Positions 16,564-26,130 of a DNA stretch of 64,000 nt are shown here, one piece after another. Origin of the DNA: CAVZMI01 sp050011775 (GTDB lineage Bacteria > Bacteroidota > Ignavibacteria > UBA10030 > CAVZMI01); contig JBEKIL010000003.1 in the NCBI GenBank assembly GCA_050011775.1, forward strand, positions 232,003-296,002, written 5' to 3'. The translations under genes were made by a program, and so were the position numbers. Positions within the stretch are counted from its first letter, which is position 1. Every line of letters begins with the position of its first letter. The notes below the pieces were generated by a model that did not search any database, was not told the origin of the DNA, and saw nothing but the letters and a program-made list of their open reading frames with translations.

Positions 16564-18714
16564 ATGAAAATGAATAGTGTTTCAATTGTTGTTCCCATAT
16601 TCGAGAGTAATGAGCATCTGAGTCGATGTTTGACAAGTCTCCGTCGTCATGCCCGACATGCCGAGAAAATCATCGTTATCAACGATACAAGCGCAGGTAG
16701 TGATATCGAGCAGGTAATTATCCGTCTTATAAAAGGAGAAAATCGATTCCAATATTTCCGAAATGAAAAGAAAATCGGCTTCATTCGTACATGCAACAAA
16801 GCCGTTTTTGAATTAGATAAATCATCCAACGACATCCTTCTGTTGAATGCCAACACGGAAGTCACAAAAGGTTTTTTGGAAGAAATGATGTATTGCCTGC
16901 ACGAATTTGAAAAAAATGCCGTATGTTCTCCCCGGAGCAACAATGCGACTATCATGACAATACCCCCGTTCTATTCAGATCGTCGTAACAATTTTTCAAA
17001 AGTGAGCTTTTCATGCTGGAAATCTCTCAGACATTCTTTTCGTCGGTATGAGGTTGTCCCGACTGCTGCAGGTTTTTGTATGTTAATTAAACGTCGGATG
17101 ATCGACAATTTTGGCTTTTTCGATGAGCACTGTGAGTGTGATCATAATGCGGATAATGATTTTTGCGCCCGTATTAACCGGTATGGATATTCGTCTATTC
17201 GGGCAAACCGCGCTTTTGTATATCACTACGCTGAACAATCATCGGGTAATAAGGAAAAAGATAGCGAAAAACGGGAATCTCAGGCTCTGATTAAAAGGTA
17301 TCCGGAATACAAATCTGCCCTAGAAAATTATTGTGAATGGGGGCGAAATGCGATTGATCACTTCAGTGATATTCTCGGTGAATGCTATCCTCGAAAAAGA
17401 ATTTATTACGACCTTACACGGCTTCAGCCTGTGTATAATGGAGCGAATGAACAGGCGATCCATATATTACTCGAAGCCTACCCGATTCTTAGCAAGAAGT
17501 GCGATGTCACGATAGTCATTAATAAATACACTGATGATTTTCTGGGTCTTTCAAACCATATTCCCGCGGTCTCCTATCCCGATTCATTGTCCGCGGATAT
17601 GCATTATGATCTCGCTTTTGTTCCGCATCAAATTTATGAATACGAACAATTGTTTTACCTTAATAGAATTGCACTGCGTATTGCTGTAAACATACTCGAT
17701 GTTATCTTGCTTCGCAGCAATTATTTACATGACATCTATCTAGAAAACCTATACCGTCATGTCGTCAAATGGACAGACGGCATTTTATCGATAAGCAGGT
17801 CCTCAATGAGAGATATCGATAATTATTACGGGAAAGAGATTATTCGGCGTTATAAGCGCAGCGCACATCCGGTTCTCATTTCTAAGGCCGACAGGCGGTC
17901 GGATGTCTGGACCGATAAATCGGCTTTAATTCCGGAAAATTTTATTCTTATCATAGGGAATAAATTTTATCACAAAGCCGTATCGAGAGCGCTGGAAGAA
18001 ATCGATTCTTCCTATCCCGTGATTGTTATAGGAGATATTCCAACAAAAGATATTCCGGGAAATGTACAGGTGTATCGAAGTGGGTATTTATCCAATGAAT
18101 TTATCGAATCGCTTTATAGCCGTTGTAAGGTATTACTTTTTCCAAGTCAATATGAAGGGTTTGGCTTACCGGTTTTAAATGCAATAACTTATGGGAAGCC
18201 CGTTATACTGTTTCGTTCATCGGTCTTTCGGGAAATGTACACGAAATTCGATCACAAGAATGCATTTCATTTTATAGATCGTTTTTCTGAAATACCCCCG
18301 CTCCTTCGTTCCATTTATTCTTCGAAAAATTCAAGTGCCTCTTTTTATCCGTTATCCCGTACCTGGGCGCACGTCGGAAGGGAAACAGCCGAAGTATTTG
18401 AAAAGATTCTTTCACAAAGAGTCGATCCCGCGAAACTCGAGGAGAGATTCTTTGAATTGAAATCGCTCGAACATTTTAGAATTATCGGTGCACCCGCGGA
18501 GAATCTGAATGTTCACTCTGTTCCAGAGGCAATTTCACGACTCACAGCAATCGAGCAGTCTCTTAGCTATCGTGTCGGGAAAGTAATAACGTATCCACTA
18601 CGAAAGATCTATGATAAGATTGCTTTCCCTTTATTAATGTATATGGGCCGGAGTTCATCGGATACATTTCGCCGCATTCATTTGTGGTGGACAAAAAAAT
18701 TTCAGGGGCAGTAG
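16564..18714 (+). CDS. Two-domain glycosyltransferase (GT2 followed by GT4)
   Basis: 716 residues from ATG 16564. N-terminal GT2 domain (VSIVVPIFESNEHLSRCL; INDTSAGSD; LLLNANTEV, about residues 1-260) is followed by a GT-B/GT4 domain (about 280-620) with GNKFYHKAV and the donor motif FPSQYEGFGLPVLNAI. The GT2 metal site reads NAN instead of the usual DxD, which may affect activity. Such fusions probably add two successive sugars. The last 90 residues form a helical tail. Confidence 0.88.
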   Translation: MKMNSVSIVVPIFESNEHLSRCLTSLRRHARHAEKIIVINDTSAGSDIEQVIIRLIKGENRFQYFRNEKKIGFIRTCNKAVFELDKSSNDILLLNANTEVTKGFLEEMMYCLHEFEKNAVCSPRSNNATIMTIPPFYSDRRNNFSKVSFSCWKSLRHSFRRYEVVPTAAGFCMLIKRRMIDNFGFFDEHCECDHNADNDFCARINRYGYSSIRANRAFVYHYAEQSSGNKEKDSEKRESQALIKRYPEYKSALENYCEWGRNAIDHFSDILGECYPRKRIYYDLTRLQPVYNGANEQAIHILLEAYPILSKKCDVTIVINKYTDDFLGLSNHIPAVSYPDSLSADMHYDLAFVPHQIYEYEQLFYLNRIALRIAVNILDVILLRSNYLHDIYLENLYRHVVKWTDGILSISRSSMRDIDNYYGKEIIRRYKRSAHPVLISKADRRSDVWTDKSALIPENFILIIGNKFYHKAVSRALEEIDSSYPVIVIGDIPTKDIPGNVQVYRSGYLSNEFIESLYSRCKVLLFPSQYEGFGLPVLNAITYGKPVILFRSSVFREMYTKFDHKNAFHFIDRFSEIPPLLRSIYSSKNSSASFYPLSRTWAHVGRETAEVFEKILSQRVDPAKLEERFFELKSLEHFRIIGAPAENLNVHSVPEAISRLTAIEQSLSYRVGKVITYPLRKIYDKIAFPLLMYMGRSSSDTFRRIHLWWTKKFQGQ

Positions 18715-18738
18715 AGAACAATCCTTTTAAGGTAAGTA

Positions 18739-18864
18739 ATGAAGACAATATTAATAACAGTTATTACCGGACAGGATGGCTCGTATCTCGCAGAGTTATT
18801 GCTGTCGAAAGGATATCATGTCATCGATCAATGGAGACAAACGTCGCGAACCTTTTACAATTGA
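18739..18864 (+). pseudogene. gmd: Remnant of GDP-mannose 4,6-dehydratase, N-terminus only
   Basis: A 41-codon frame from ATG 18739 to TGA 18864 reads MKTILITVITGQDGSYLAEL and continues LLLSKGYHVI, matching the dinucleotide-binding start of Gmd (normally ALITGITGQDGSYLAELLLSKGY) before diverging. The G before ITGQDG is V here. The remaining 300 or so residues are missing. A deletion scar, suggesting the locus once made GDP-fucose- or GDP-rhamnose-type sugars. Confidence 0.75.
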
Positions 18865-19199
18865 TGGAAACCGGAGCGATCGTTGCGAATTTTATGAAAG
18901 CAAAAAAGAATTATCAGGTGAATGCCTAAAAACATCGGTTCCGGAGATGCTGGCCAAGATTGTGGAAAATCATCTGACAACACTACGCGGCGGATCGAAA
19001 TAGAAGGAAAAAGATAAAAAAGAAATTGCATATAATTGCCTAAATTTGTATACATTCGTATTATTCGACCCGCACTGAGCGGATTGTTGGGCGAAGTTGA
19101 AGGAAAATCGTGCCAGTCGAAGTGTTATCTGTTTTCTTTTTTTCTTACAAACTGGTTATATTTATAAAGAGGAATTCATCCGAAGGAGGTCATATATAA
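18865..19199. other. Non-coding stretch after the gmd scar
   Basis: About 335 bases without a gene I can support. A short frame ending at 19003 (ELSGECLKTSVPEMLAKIVE) may be the tail of another broken gene but was not recognised. The last bases hold a strong ribosome site (GAAGGAGG) for the next gene. Confidence 0.5.
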
Positions 19200-20264
19200 A
19201 TGTTTGTCAACGCACGATTCTTAACGAAGAGGATAACAGGCCTCGAACGATACGCTATCGGTGTTTCTCTCCGTTTAAAAACTTTGTCACCCGAATCGGA
19301 ATTTATCGCGCCACATGATATTATACACAAGGAACATGCGCGTACCTTGGGTGTGAAGACTGTGGGATACTCGACCGGTCATGTATGGGAACAAACCGAA
19401 CTTCCCGTGTATCTCACCACCAAAAAAACGCCGCTCCTGCTGGGTTTGACCAATACAGGCCCGCTGACATATACAAATCAAGTCGTGGTCATCCATGATC
19501 TTGCATTTCTACGTGAACCGGGATGGTTCTCAAAGAAGGCTGCGTTATCGTTTAAATATCTTGTCTCGGGTGTGGCAAAAATTGCACGGCGTATTATCAC
19601 GAACAGCGAATTTACAAAAAAAGAAGTGGTTGAACTTCTTGGAGTCGCGCCTGAAAAAATATCTGTCGCATACCCTGCAGTCCCTGAAAATATTCTTCGC
19701 CTGGCTGCGGTACCACATGAGAATAAATACGGCGATTATATACTCACACTCTCCTCTCTGGATCCGCGGAAAAATCTGAAGAGTTTGATTAAAGCATACC
19801 GTCAGCTTGAGCTACGGGATGTAAAATTGGTCGTTTCAGGGGGGGAAAATCAGGATGTATTCGGGAAACATGCATTTGATCTGCGGGCTATAACAAAGGA
19901 AGATGCAAATATTCAATTTACAGGATATTTGAGTGATGATCAGATCGTGGGTCTCTATCAAAATGCCCGCCTGTTTGTCTATCCATCGCTCTATGAAGGA
20001 TTCGGCTTTCCGCCGCTCGAAGCAATGGCATGTGGTTGTCCTGTAGTTGCCTCAGAATCAAGTTCACTCCATGAAGCATTGGGATCAGCAGCACTCTATT
20101 CCGACACGCGGGATATCAACAGTCTGGCCGATACCATATCAAAAGCTTTGAACGAGCCGAAAACGGTACGTGCCGGCGCCCGGGCCGAACAGGTAAAGAA
20201 ATTCTCCTGGGAGAAAACAGCGACAGCAATCCTGGATGCGGTGAAGATGATCGAGAAGAGTTAA
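19200..20264 (+). CDS. Family 4 glycosyltransferase (mannosyltransferase-like)
   Basis: 354 residues, GT-B fold. N-terminal acceptor domain includes TGLERYAIGVSLRL and the VVVIHDLAFLREPGWFS segment typical of WbpY/WbaZ-like mannosyl- or rhamnosyltransferases. The donor domain has LSSLDPRKNLKSLIKAY, FTGYLSDDQIVGLY and the EX7E motif EGFGFPPLE. ATG 19200 is preceded by AAGGAGG. Soluble, cytoplasmic-face enzyme. Follows the gmd scar, which fits an ancestral GDP-sugar pathway, but present donor is unknown. Confidence 0.92.
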   Translation: MFVNARFLTKRITGLERYAIGVSLRLKTLSPESEFIAPHDIIHKEHARTLGVKTVGYSTGHVWEQTELPVYLTTKKTPLLLGLTNTGPLTYTNQVVVIHDLAFLREPGWFSKKAALSFKYLVSGVAKIARRIITNSEFTKKEVVELLGVAPEKISVAYPAVPENILRLAAVPHENKYGDYILTLSSLDPRKNLKSLIKAYRQLELRDVKLVVSGGENQDVFGKHAFDLRAITKEDANIQFTGYLSDDQIVGLYQNARLFVYPSLYEGFGFPPLEAMACGCPVVASESSSLHEALGSAALYSDTRDINSLADTISKALNEPKTVRAGARAEQVKKFSWEKTATAILDAVKMIEKS

Positions 20265-20295
20265 TCTCGAAGGGAATAAATCAGTCAGCATATTC

Positions 20296-20500
20296 TAAGG
20301 AAAAGGAAAAATTAAATCCTTCGACTCGCACTACCTTCCTTCGACTCGTACTACCTTCGGTAGTACTCGCTCAGGATAAGTCGGTAGTGCTTGCTCAGGA
20401 CAAGAATTAAAAAGTAAGAAGTATTCATTCGCCAGGGAATGTCATATATTTTTTAAAGAACGACTAAACACTTTTTCTTTTTCCTTTTTCCTTTTTACTT
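20296..20500. repeat. REP-like hairpin cluster between purine and pyrimidine arms
   Basis: Between the GT4 gene and nadE. A purine arm (20296-20313, AAGGAAAAGGAAAA) and a pyrimidine arm (20471-20500, CTTTTTCCTTTTTCC) enclose two copies of a TTCGACTCG(C/T)ACTACC unit and two inverted partners (GGTAGTACTCGCTCAGGA, GGTAGTGCTTGCTCAGGA). A perfect 8-bp hairpin with loop TTC lies at 20348-20366. The plan (complementary arms around a payload) recalls the elements at 761 and 2686 but without a gene. Confidence 0.6.
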
Positions 20501-20557
20501 CATCAACAGCCATTGAGAAGTTGTAGCTACAGCCATTGAAAAGGGAAATATCAAACG

Positions 20558-22210
20558 ATGCGCGTCGGACTATTACAACTGAATTTCGTCGTTGGTGATC
20601 TTGAAGGAAATGCAGAAAAGATTGCCAGCGCGGTGAAAAATACTCTCGGGGGGAAGGCCGACCTGTACGTTACCTCGGAGCTTTCGCTTCTGGGCTATCC
20701 CCCGCGCGACTTGTTGTTACAGAAAAGCTTTATCGAGCGCGGACTGCGGGTTCTGGAAGAACTTGCACGTAACGTGGCCAATGGACCGCCGGTACTGGTG
20801 GGGACGGCAATTCCCAATACCAGTCTGGCAGGCCGGCCTCTTTTCAACAGCGCCGTTTTGCTGCATAAGGGAAGAGTGGGTGTGAGTTTTGCAAAAGCCC
20901 TTCTTCCTACTTATGATGTATTCGATGAGGATAGGTATTTCGAGCCGTCACAATCACCCGGGATCCTCATTATGGAAAGATTACGAATCGGTGTAACGAT
21001 CTGTGAAGACATCTGGAACGATAAAGATTTTATGTCGCACCAGCTGTATGTCAGCGATCCAGTTGAACAGATCATGGAAGCAGGTAACATCGATTTCTTT
21101 GTTAACCTTTCCGCCTCTCCCTTTACGGTCGGAAAACAATCTTTTCGTGAATTGATGTTCTCCAGTATTGCAAAAAAATATAAGGTTCCGATCATTTATG
21201 TAAATCAGGTGGGTGGGAATGACGATCTCGTTTTTGATGGTCGAAGCTGCATCTTCGATCGGGAAGGTGTGTTGATTACCCGGGCGAATTCATTTAAAGA
21301 GGATGTCATCATCGCCGATGTCACGAAACGTGGCAGGGTGGAAGAGGATGATTTTACGCCCGAATCAGAAATCTGGCGGGCACTGGTTCTCGGGACCCGT
21401 GACTACGTCCATAAATGCGGATTCAAGAGCGTTCTGGTGGGATTATCGGGAGGGGTCGACTCGGCGTTAACAGCGGCTATAGCTGTTGAAGCTGTTGGAA
21501 AAGAAAATGTCCTCGGTGTTATGATGCCCTCCCCATATTCGAGTGGGGGAAGCATCGATGATGCGACCGAATTTACCCGACGGTTTGGGATTCGTACAAT
21601 AACACTTCCGATTGTTTTAATCATGGGTGCGTACGCGACAACATTAAAGGAAGTATTCCGGGATTATCCGGAGGATGTCACGGAAGAAAATATTCAATCG
21701 CGAATCCGGGGAAATCTTCTGATGGCTCTTTCAAATAAGTTTGGTTCACTTCTTTTAACGACGGGAAATAAATCGGAGCTGGCAGTCGGGTATTGTACGA
21801 TCTATGGCGACATGTCGGGCGGACTCGCCGTTATTGCCGATGTCCCCAAGACAATGATCTATCGGATAGCCCGGTGGGTGAATCTGACTAAAGGACATCT
21901 GATCCCAGAAGAAATCATTAAGAAGCCGCCGTCGGCCGAGCTTCGGCCAAACCAGACCGATCAGGATAGTCTGCCGCCTTATGATATTCTTGACGAGATT
22001 CTTCAACGCTTTATTGAATTACATCAAGGGTATGGAGAGATTATCAGAGCTGGATTCGATCCGGAGATTGTCAACAAAGTTCTTCATCTCGTTCGTATCG
22101 CAGAATTCAAACGAAGGCAGGCTGCCCCGGGATTGAAAGTCACAGATCAGGCGTTTGGTACCGGATGGCGGATTCCTATAGCGCGTGCCGATCATGAGAG
22201 GATTTTCTGA
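20558..22210 (+). CDS. nadE: Glutamine-dependent NAD+ synthetase
   Basis: Makes NAD+ from nicotinate adenine dinucleotide, ATP and glutamine. 550 residues: N-terminal nitrilase-type glutaminase domain with the E41-K113-C149 triad (TSELSLLGYPP, FAKALLPTYDVFDEDRYF, TICEDIWND) and C-terminal synthetase domain with the PP-loop GLSGGVDS at 295-302. Complete and apparently functional. A housekeeping gene embedded in a glycan locus; its 5' end is echoed at 59337-59395. Start ATG 20558 is preceded by AAAAGGGAAA. Confidence 0.96.
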   Translation: MRVGLLQLNFVVGDLEGNAEKIASAVKNTLGGKADLYVTSELSLLGYPPRDLLLQKSFIERGLRVLEELARNVANGPPVLVGTAIPNTSLAGRPLFNSAVLLHKGRVGVSFAKALLPTYDVFDEDRYFEPSQSPGILIMERLRIGVTICEDIWNDKDFMSHQLYVSDPVEQIMEAGNIDFFVNLSASPFTVGKQSFRELMFSSIAKKYKVPIIYVNQVGGNDDLVFDGRSCIFDREGVLITRANSFKEDVIIADVTKRGRVEEDDFTPESEIWRALVLGTRDYVHKCGFKSVLVGLSGGVDSALTAAIAVEAVGKENVLGVMMPSPYSSGGSIDDATEFTRRFGIRTITLPIVLIMGAYATTLKEVFRDYPEDVTEENIQSRIRGNLLMALSNKFGSLLLTTGNKSELAVGYCTIYGDMSGGLAVIADVPKTMIYRIARWVNLTKGHLIPEEIIKKPPSAELRPNQTDQDSLPPYDILDEILQRFIELHQGYGEIIRAGFDPEIVNKVLHLVRIAEFKRRQAAPGLKVTDQAFGTGWRIPIARADHERIF

Positions 22211-22245
22211 AGTAACCCGATAATGGAATAATTTTATTTGACTAG

Positions 22246-23058
22246 TTGTCGAGAGTGATAATTCTGAATACACGACAAAAAAATCATCGCCGCCCGTGGC
22301 TTGCCGCCTTTATCTCCTATCGGGATATTATTCGTGAATTTGCAGTTGCCGACTTTCGACTCAGGTATCATGATTCGGTGCTGGGGTATGTCTGGTTTTT
22401 GTTGAGTCCCGCACTGATGTTCAGTATATATTATCTTATTTTCACTAGGGTAATATTTGTCAGAATTCCGGATTATGCTCTGTACTTATTGCTCGGAATC
22501 ATAGGTTATAATTTTTTTAAAGATTGCACATTCAGCGCAATGTACAGTTTGCATTCAAAAGCATCCATCATTAAAAAAGTCTATTTTCCCCGTTACCTGA
22601 TTGTGTACTCGTCCACGCTCACGGCTTTTTTCTCGCTTTTTGCAAATTTTTGCATTGTGTTGACTGTATGCTTTATTATCCATGGTGTTTCGCCGCTTGT
22701 TTTCCTGATTCCTATTCCTGTAATCTGTCTGATTCTTTTTTCAGCGGGAGTAGGTTTTTTGCTGACGATACTTTATGTGCACTTCCGGGACCTCGGTCAA
22801 ATCTGGGATGTCCTCGTACTTGCAATTTTTTGGATTACGCCTGTCGTCTATAATATTGACGCCCTGCCGGAATCAACCCAGATCATCGTATTCCTGAATC
22901 CACTTGCACGGATTTTCATGCTCTTTCGCCATTACCTTTTATATGATTATTTCGATCTCCGATTTTTGCTGATAACAATCGGTATTTCCCTGTTGATATA
23001 TGTTGTTGGATTTTATGTATTTCGAAAATATCAGGACCAGATAGCGGAATATATTTAA
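22246..23058 (+). CDS. wzm: ABC-2 type polysaccharide export permease, first copy
   Basis: 270 residues with about six membrane helices; the N-terminal cytosolic segment FAVADFRLRYHDSVLGYVWFLLSPA is typical of Wzm/TagG-type permeases exporting O-antigen or teichoic-acid-like glycans. Pairs with the ATPase 12 bases downstream. Frame opens at TTG 22246; a GTG at 22255 is an alternative and no clear ribosome site decides. A second permease at 38544 differs clearly in sequence. Confidence 0.9.
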   Translation: MSRVIILNTRQKNHRRPWLAAFISYRDIIREFAVADFRLRYHDSVLGYVWFLLSPALMFSIYYLIFTRVIFVRIPDYALYLLLGIIGYNFFKDCTFSAMYSLHSKASIIKKVYFPRYLIVYSSTLTAFFSLFANFCIVLTVCFIIHGVSPLVFLIPIPVICLILFSAGVGFLLTILYVHFRDLGQIWDVLVLAIFWITPVVYNIDALPESTQIIVFLNPLARIFMLFRHYLLYDYFDLRFLLITIGISLLIYVVGFYVFRKYQDQIAEYI

Positions 23059-23070
23059 TCGGTATAAATC

Positions 23071-23793
23071 ATGATCGTTCTGGACGACATAACAAAGATA
23101 TTTAAGATACCGCATGAGCGGAAGAGAACACTCTATCATCGGTTGGTTTCAATCGTGAAAAGACGATATGATTTTGAACCGCTCCATGCACTCCGCAATA
23201 TTTCACTCTCTATAGCCGACGGAGAATTCATCGGAATCATCGGGAGAAATGGATCCGGGAAGTCGACGCTTCTCAAAATAATTTCACGGATTTATTGCCC
23301 GAGCAGCGGAAAAGTCCATGTGAAAGGTGATGTATTTCCGATGTTGGAGCTGGGCATCGGTTTTCAACCGGAATTCTCATGTCGCGAGAATGTCTTTCTT
23401 CAGGGTGTGGTGCTCGGTTTCACGCGAAAAGAAATCGTGAAACGGTTTGACGAGATAATTGCGTATGCAGAATTGGAACGATTTGTCGACGCCAAATTGG
23501 GCACACTGTCTTCGGGAATGCTTATGAGACTGGGCTTTTCGATCGCCGCGCAGTCTGATGCTTCAATTTTTCTTGTCGATGAGGCTTTTGCCGTCGGCGA
23601 TCGGGCGTTCGGTGCTAAATGCGAACAGAAGTTCAGGCAATTCAAATCGGAAGGAAAAACGGTCTTACTTGTTAGTCACGATCTTCACACAGTTCAGCAT
23701 TTTTGCTCACGGGTGATTGTTCTTCAAGACGGACAAATCGTCAATGAAGGAGATCCGCAAGCAATGATCGCCTGGTACAGCGCAAAATTATGA
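23071..23793 (+). CDS. wzt: ABC polysaccharide export ATPase, short form
   Basis: 240 residues. Walker A GRNGSGKST at 58-66, signature-type LSSGMLMRLGFSIA, Walker B SIFLVDEAFAVGD and switch His in LLVSHDL. The typical Wzt residue pattern LGIGFQPEFSCRENVFLQG is present. It lacks the C-terminal carbohydrate-binding domain seen in the second Wzt, so export by this pair may not depend on a chain-end cap, or a partner may supply recognition. Its 3' end is duplicated at 34249-34314. Confidence 0.93.
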   Translation: MIVLDDITKIFKIPHERKRTLYHRLVSIVKRRYDFEPLHALRNISLSIADGEFIGIIGRNGSGKSTLLKIISRIYCPSSGKVHVKGDVFPMLELGIGFQPEFSCRENVFLQGVVLGFTRKEIVKRFDEIIAYAELERFVDAKLGTLSSGMLMRLGFSIAAQSDASIFLVDEAFAVGDRAFGAKCEQKFRQFKSEGKTVLLVSHDLHTVQHFCSRVIVLQDGQIVNEGDPQAMIAWYSAKL

Positions 23794-23863
23794 CGGTAAG
23801 GAAGATGGAAATTATGTGTCCGTACGGGCTTATGGATTATTTTGATTAAAAGAGATTCTTTGA

Positions 23864-24541
23864 GAACCAGAAGTACCCAATATCTTTGACCAGCCAAACA
23901 GAACCAGACATGAATGGCTAAATTTTTTCTTCTGCCGCGGCAATGCCCTTTGCCATCCCGGCGTCCTTATCCGCAGGGAGTGTTATGAAAGCTGCAGTCT
24001 TTACAGGTTAGGGGTGGCCCAAACCGGCGATTTTGATATGTGGGTGAGGCTTTGCCTGAAATATGAAATTCGTGTGCCACCCGAAAAGCTGGTGCGCTTT
24101 TGCGTGCTTGCCAATGAAGCCAATGCGAGTGGCAGCAGGCCTGAATCCCGCATCCGCAGCACAATGGAGTTATATAGCCTTATTAATAATTATCCGGCGA
24201 TAGAATCATTTGAAAAGATGGTTGCCGTATTTCCTGAAGCAACCAAATATTATCGGGCAGACGGCCTTGATCTGAAATTTGTTCTTGTAATAGTCGCGCC
24301 TGAAAAGAAACCCTTCCCTTTTACCAGTTTTTTCGGCATTGAACTGCTGTTTGAGACGATTGCTGATCCTGCTCGCGCGAAAGCAATTAAAGACATTTAT
24401 GAATTTGATTATTTCGATTTGATCAATCTTACAGGAAAGCATGATGGCTTTTCTTTCGAACGCTTATTTTCTAATAATCAGTCACTTTCTGGCGAACGAG
24501 CAACTGTCGATAAAATAAAAAAGCATTGGCAGAATCTCTAG
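23864..24541 (+). pseudogene. 5'-truncated family 2 glycosyltransferase
   Basis: The frame opens after a TGA at 23861 and runs to TAG 24541 without a convincing start. The upstream part reads DQPNRTRHEWLNFFF and then CHPGVLIRRECYES, LAQ-type TGDFDMWVRLCLKYEI: the C-terminal half of a GT2 enzyme. The catalytic N-terminal half with the nucleotide site is missing and the gene abuts the end of wzt. An ATG-less internal start (GTG/ATG near 24014) would give a 175-residue protein without catalytic residues, so I call it a remnant. Confidence 0.75.
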
Positions 24542-24609
24542 ATGCGAAGCGTTCTATAGGAGAATGTTTGCAGCGTCAATCTTGTCATATTTCGTTTAGG
24601 AGGGTTGCT

Positions 24610-26130
24610 TTGCCAATTGCCAAGAAAATATTTTTTCTTATTTTAACAGGACGGATTTTTAGAGCGTGGCAATTGCTTAATTCCTATGTCGCCGTTCGCC
24701 GTGCCGACTTATTTGATCCAATTTATTATCTGGAACAATACAGAGACGTTTCGTCCGCACATATTGATCCGATGCTTCACTATCTTTTAAGTGGGAGTTC
24801 TGAGCGGCGTAATCCAAGTGCACTTTTTGATACTGCTTTTTATGTTGAACAACACCCTGAGGCGGGAAAAAAGGGCACAGACCCATTGCTTCACTATATT
24901 CGACATGGTCGGGACGCCGGCTTCAATACATTGCCGAAGCTTAATCCGTCCTCATCCGAAAAGACAAATCCTCGATCATTTTCTTCTGTCCCGCATTTAT
25001 ATCCTCCAAGGATAAGCATCATTATTCCCACGTATAACGGCGGTCCGTTATTTAAAAGCGTGCTCGATGCCATTTCCGATCAGGACTTTAGAGGATCGCG
25101 GGAGTTGATCGTTGTTGATTCCGGATCCACCGATGGTACAGATAAACTTGCCGAGCGTTACGGAGCCATTGTCAAACGTATTTCCAGGGAAGAGTTTCAC
25201 CACAGTCGCACTCGTCAATGGGCTTTATCTTTTGCGCAATTTGACCGTGTCGTGTATATGGTTCAAGACGCAATTCCAGTTAATAAAACATGGTTACAGG
25301 CAACCAATAGCGCTTTAGATGAAAAGGTTGCTGCGGCTTATGGGCGTCAAATCCCCCATAAAGACGCAGATCTTTATGCACGTTTCGAAATTGAAAGACA
25401 TAGTGAATATCTGGGCAATGTTTCCCGTATCCAATGTCTTCCACCTGAGCATCGCGAATTTTCATATAAGGATGAGCTTTACCGTTATCGTTTTGACAAT
25501 GTATGTTCTATCTTTTGGCGTGAAGCACTTGACGAAATTCCGTTTCCAGATACTCCATACGCCGAAGACATAGCGTGGGCCCGAACTGCAATACGTAATG
25601 GGATAAGCATACGGTATGCTCCGGAAATTCAAATCTATCATTCACATAACCGTTCGCCTGATTATCGATTTAAGCGGGCAATAGTCGATATAGTTATGTG
25701 CGCCAAGATTCTAAATAAGCTTGAGCAGGATTTACGGCCTGCCGGAATATCGGAAATCAAGGGATTAGAAGAATCTTGTAAACAGCTACTTGCCGAGAAA
25801 ATGTTAAAATTTGATTCTTTCTCACGTCCACGTATCAAGTCTTTTAAAAAGACTTTTTTTGAACGAGTTTTTGCTAAGCGCTTGAAATATATTGGTAAGC
25901 CCGGTTCTCAAATTGTCTCCATTGTAGAATCTCATGTTGACTTTTTATTAGATTTAATTGCCCAACGGTACACCGAAGCGACTGATACCGAAATCCGCGG
26001 ATGTATTCCTCATGTCATTGCAGTATCGCAGGGGGCAATAATTGGGCAAATCTACGCGAGTTATCTTCTTAACGATGGGGTGCCTGTAGAATTGGAAGAA
26101 TATGTCCGACCTTTAATGACGGGGGTGTAA
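24610..26130 (+). CDS. Family 2 glycosyltransferase with N-terminal YLxxYxDV/DPLxHY repeats
   Basis: 506 residues from TTG 24610, chosen because TTAGGAGGG lies just upstream. The N-terminal 110 residues contain two copies of a motif (FDPIYYLEQYRDVSS...DPMLHYLLSG and FDTAFYVEQHPEAGK...DPLLHYIRHG) found in large rhamnan/glycan glycosyltransferases. The GT2 domain follows: ISIIIPTYNGGPLF, VDSGSTDGT, YMVQDAIPV, and AEDIAWARTAIRNG. Rhamnosyltransferase-like. The C-terminal 130 residues are helical and unassigned. Confidence 0.88.
   Translation: MPIAKKIFFLILTGRIFRAWQLLNSYVAVRRADLFDPIYYLEQYRDVSSAHIDPMLHYLLSGSSERRNPSALFDTAFYVEQHPEAGKKGTDPLLHYIRHGRDAGFNTLPKLNPSSSEKTNPRSFSSVPHLYPPRISIIIPTYNGGPLFKSVLDAISDQDFRGSRELIVVDSGSTDGTDKLAERYGAIVKRISREEFHHSRTRQWALSFAQFDRVVYMVQDAIPVNKTWLQATNSALDEKVAAAYGRQIPHKDADLYARFEIERHSEYLGNVSRIQCLPPEHREFSYKDELYRYRFDNVCSIFWREALDEIPFPDTPYAEDIAWARTAIRNGISIRYAPEIQIYHSHNRSPDYRFKRAIVDIVMCAKILNKLEQDLRPAGISEIKGLEESCKQLLAEKMLKFDSFSRPRIKSFKKTFFERVFAKRLKYIGKPGSQIVSIVESHVDFLLDLIAQRYTEATDTEIRGCIPHVIAVSQGAIIGQIYASYLLNDGVPVELEEYVRPLMTGV

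Noticed and set aside
18776..19003. 75-codon frame overlapping the gmd scar
   Set aside because: Its first half is the gmd scar read in another frame; the second half could not be assigned.
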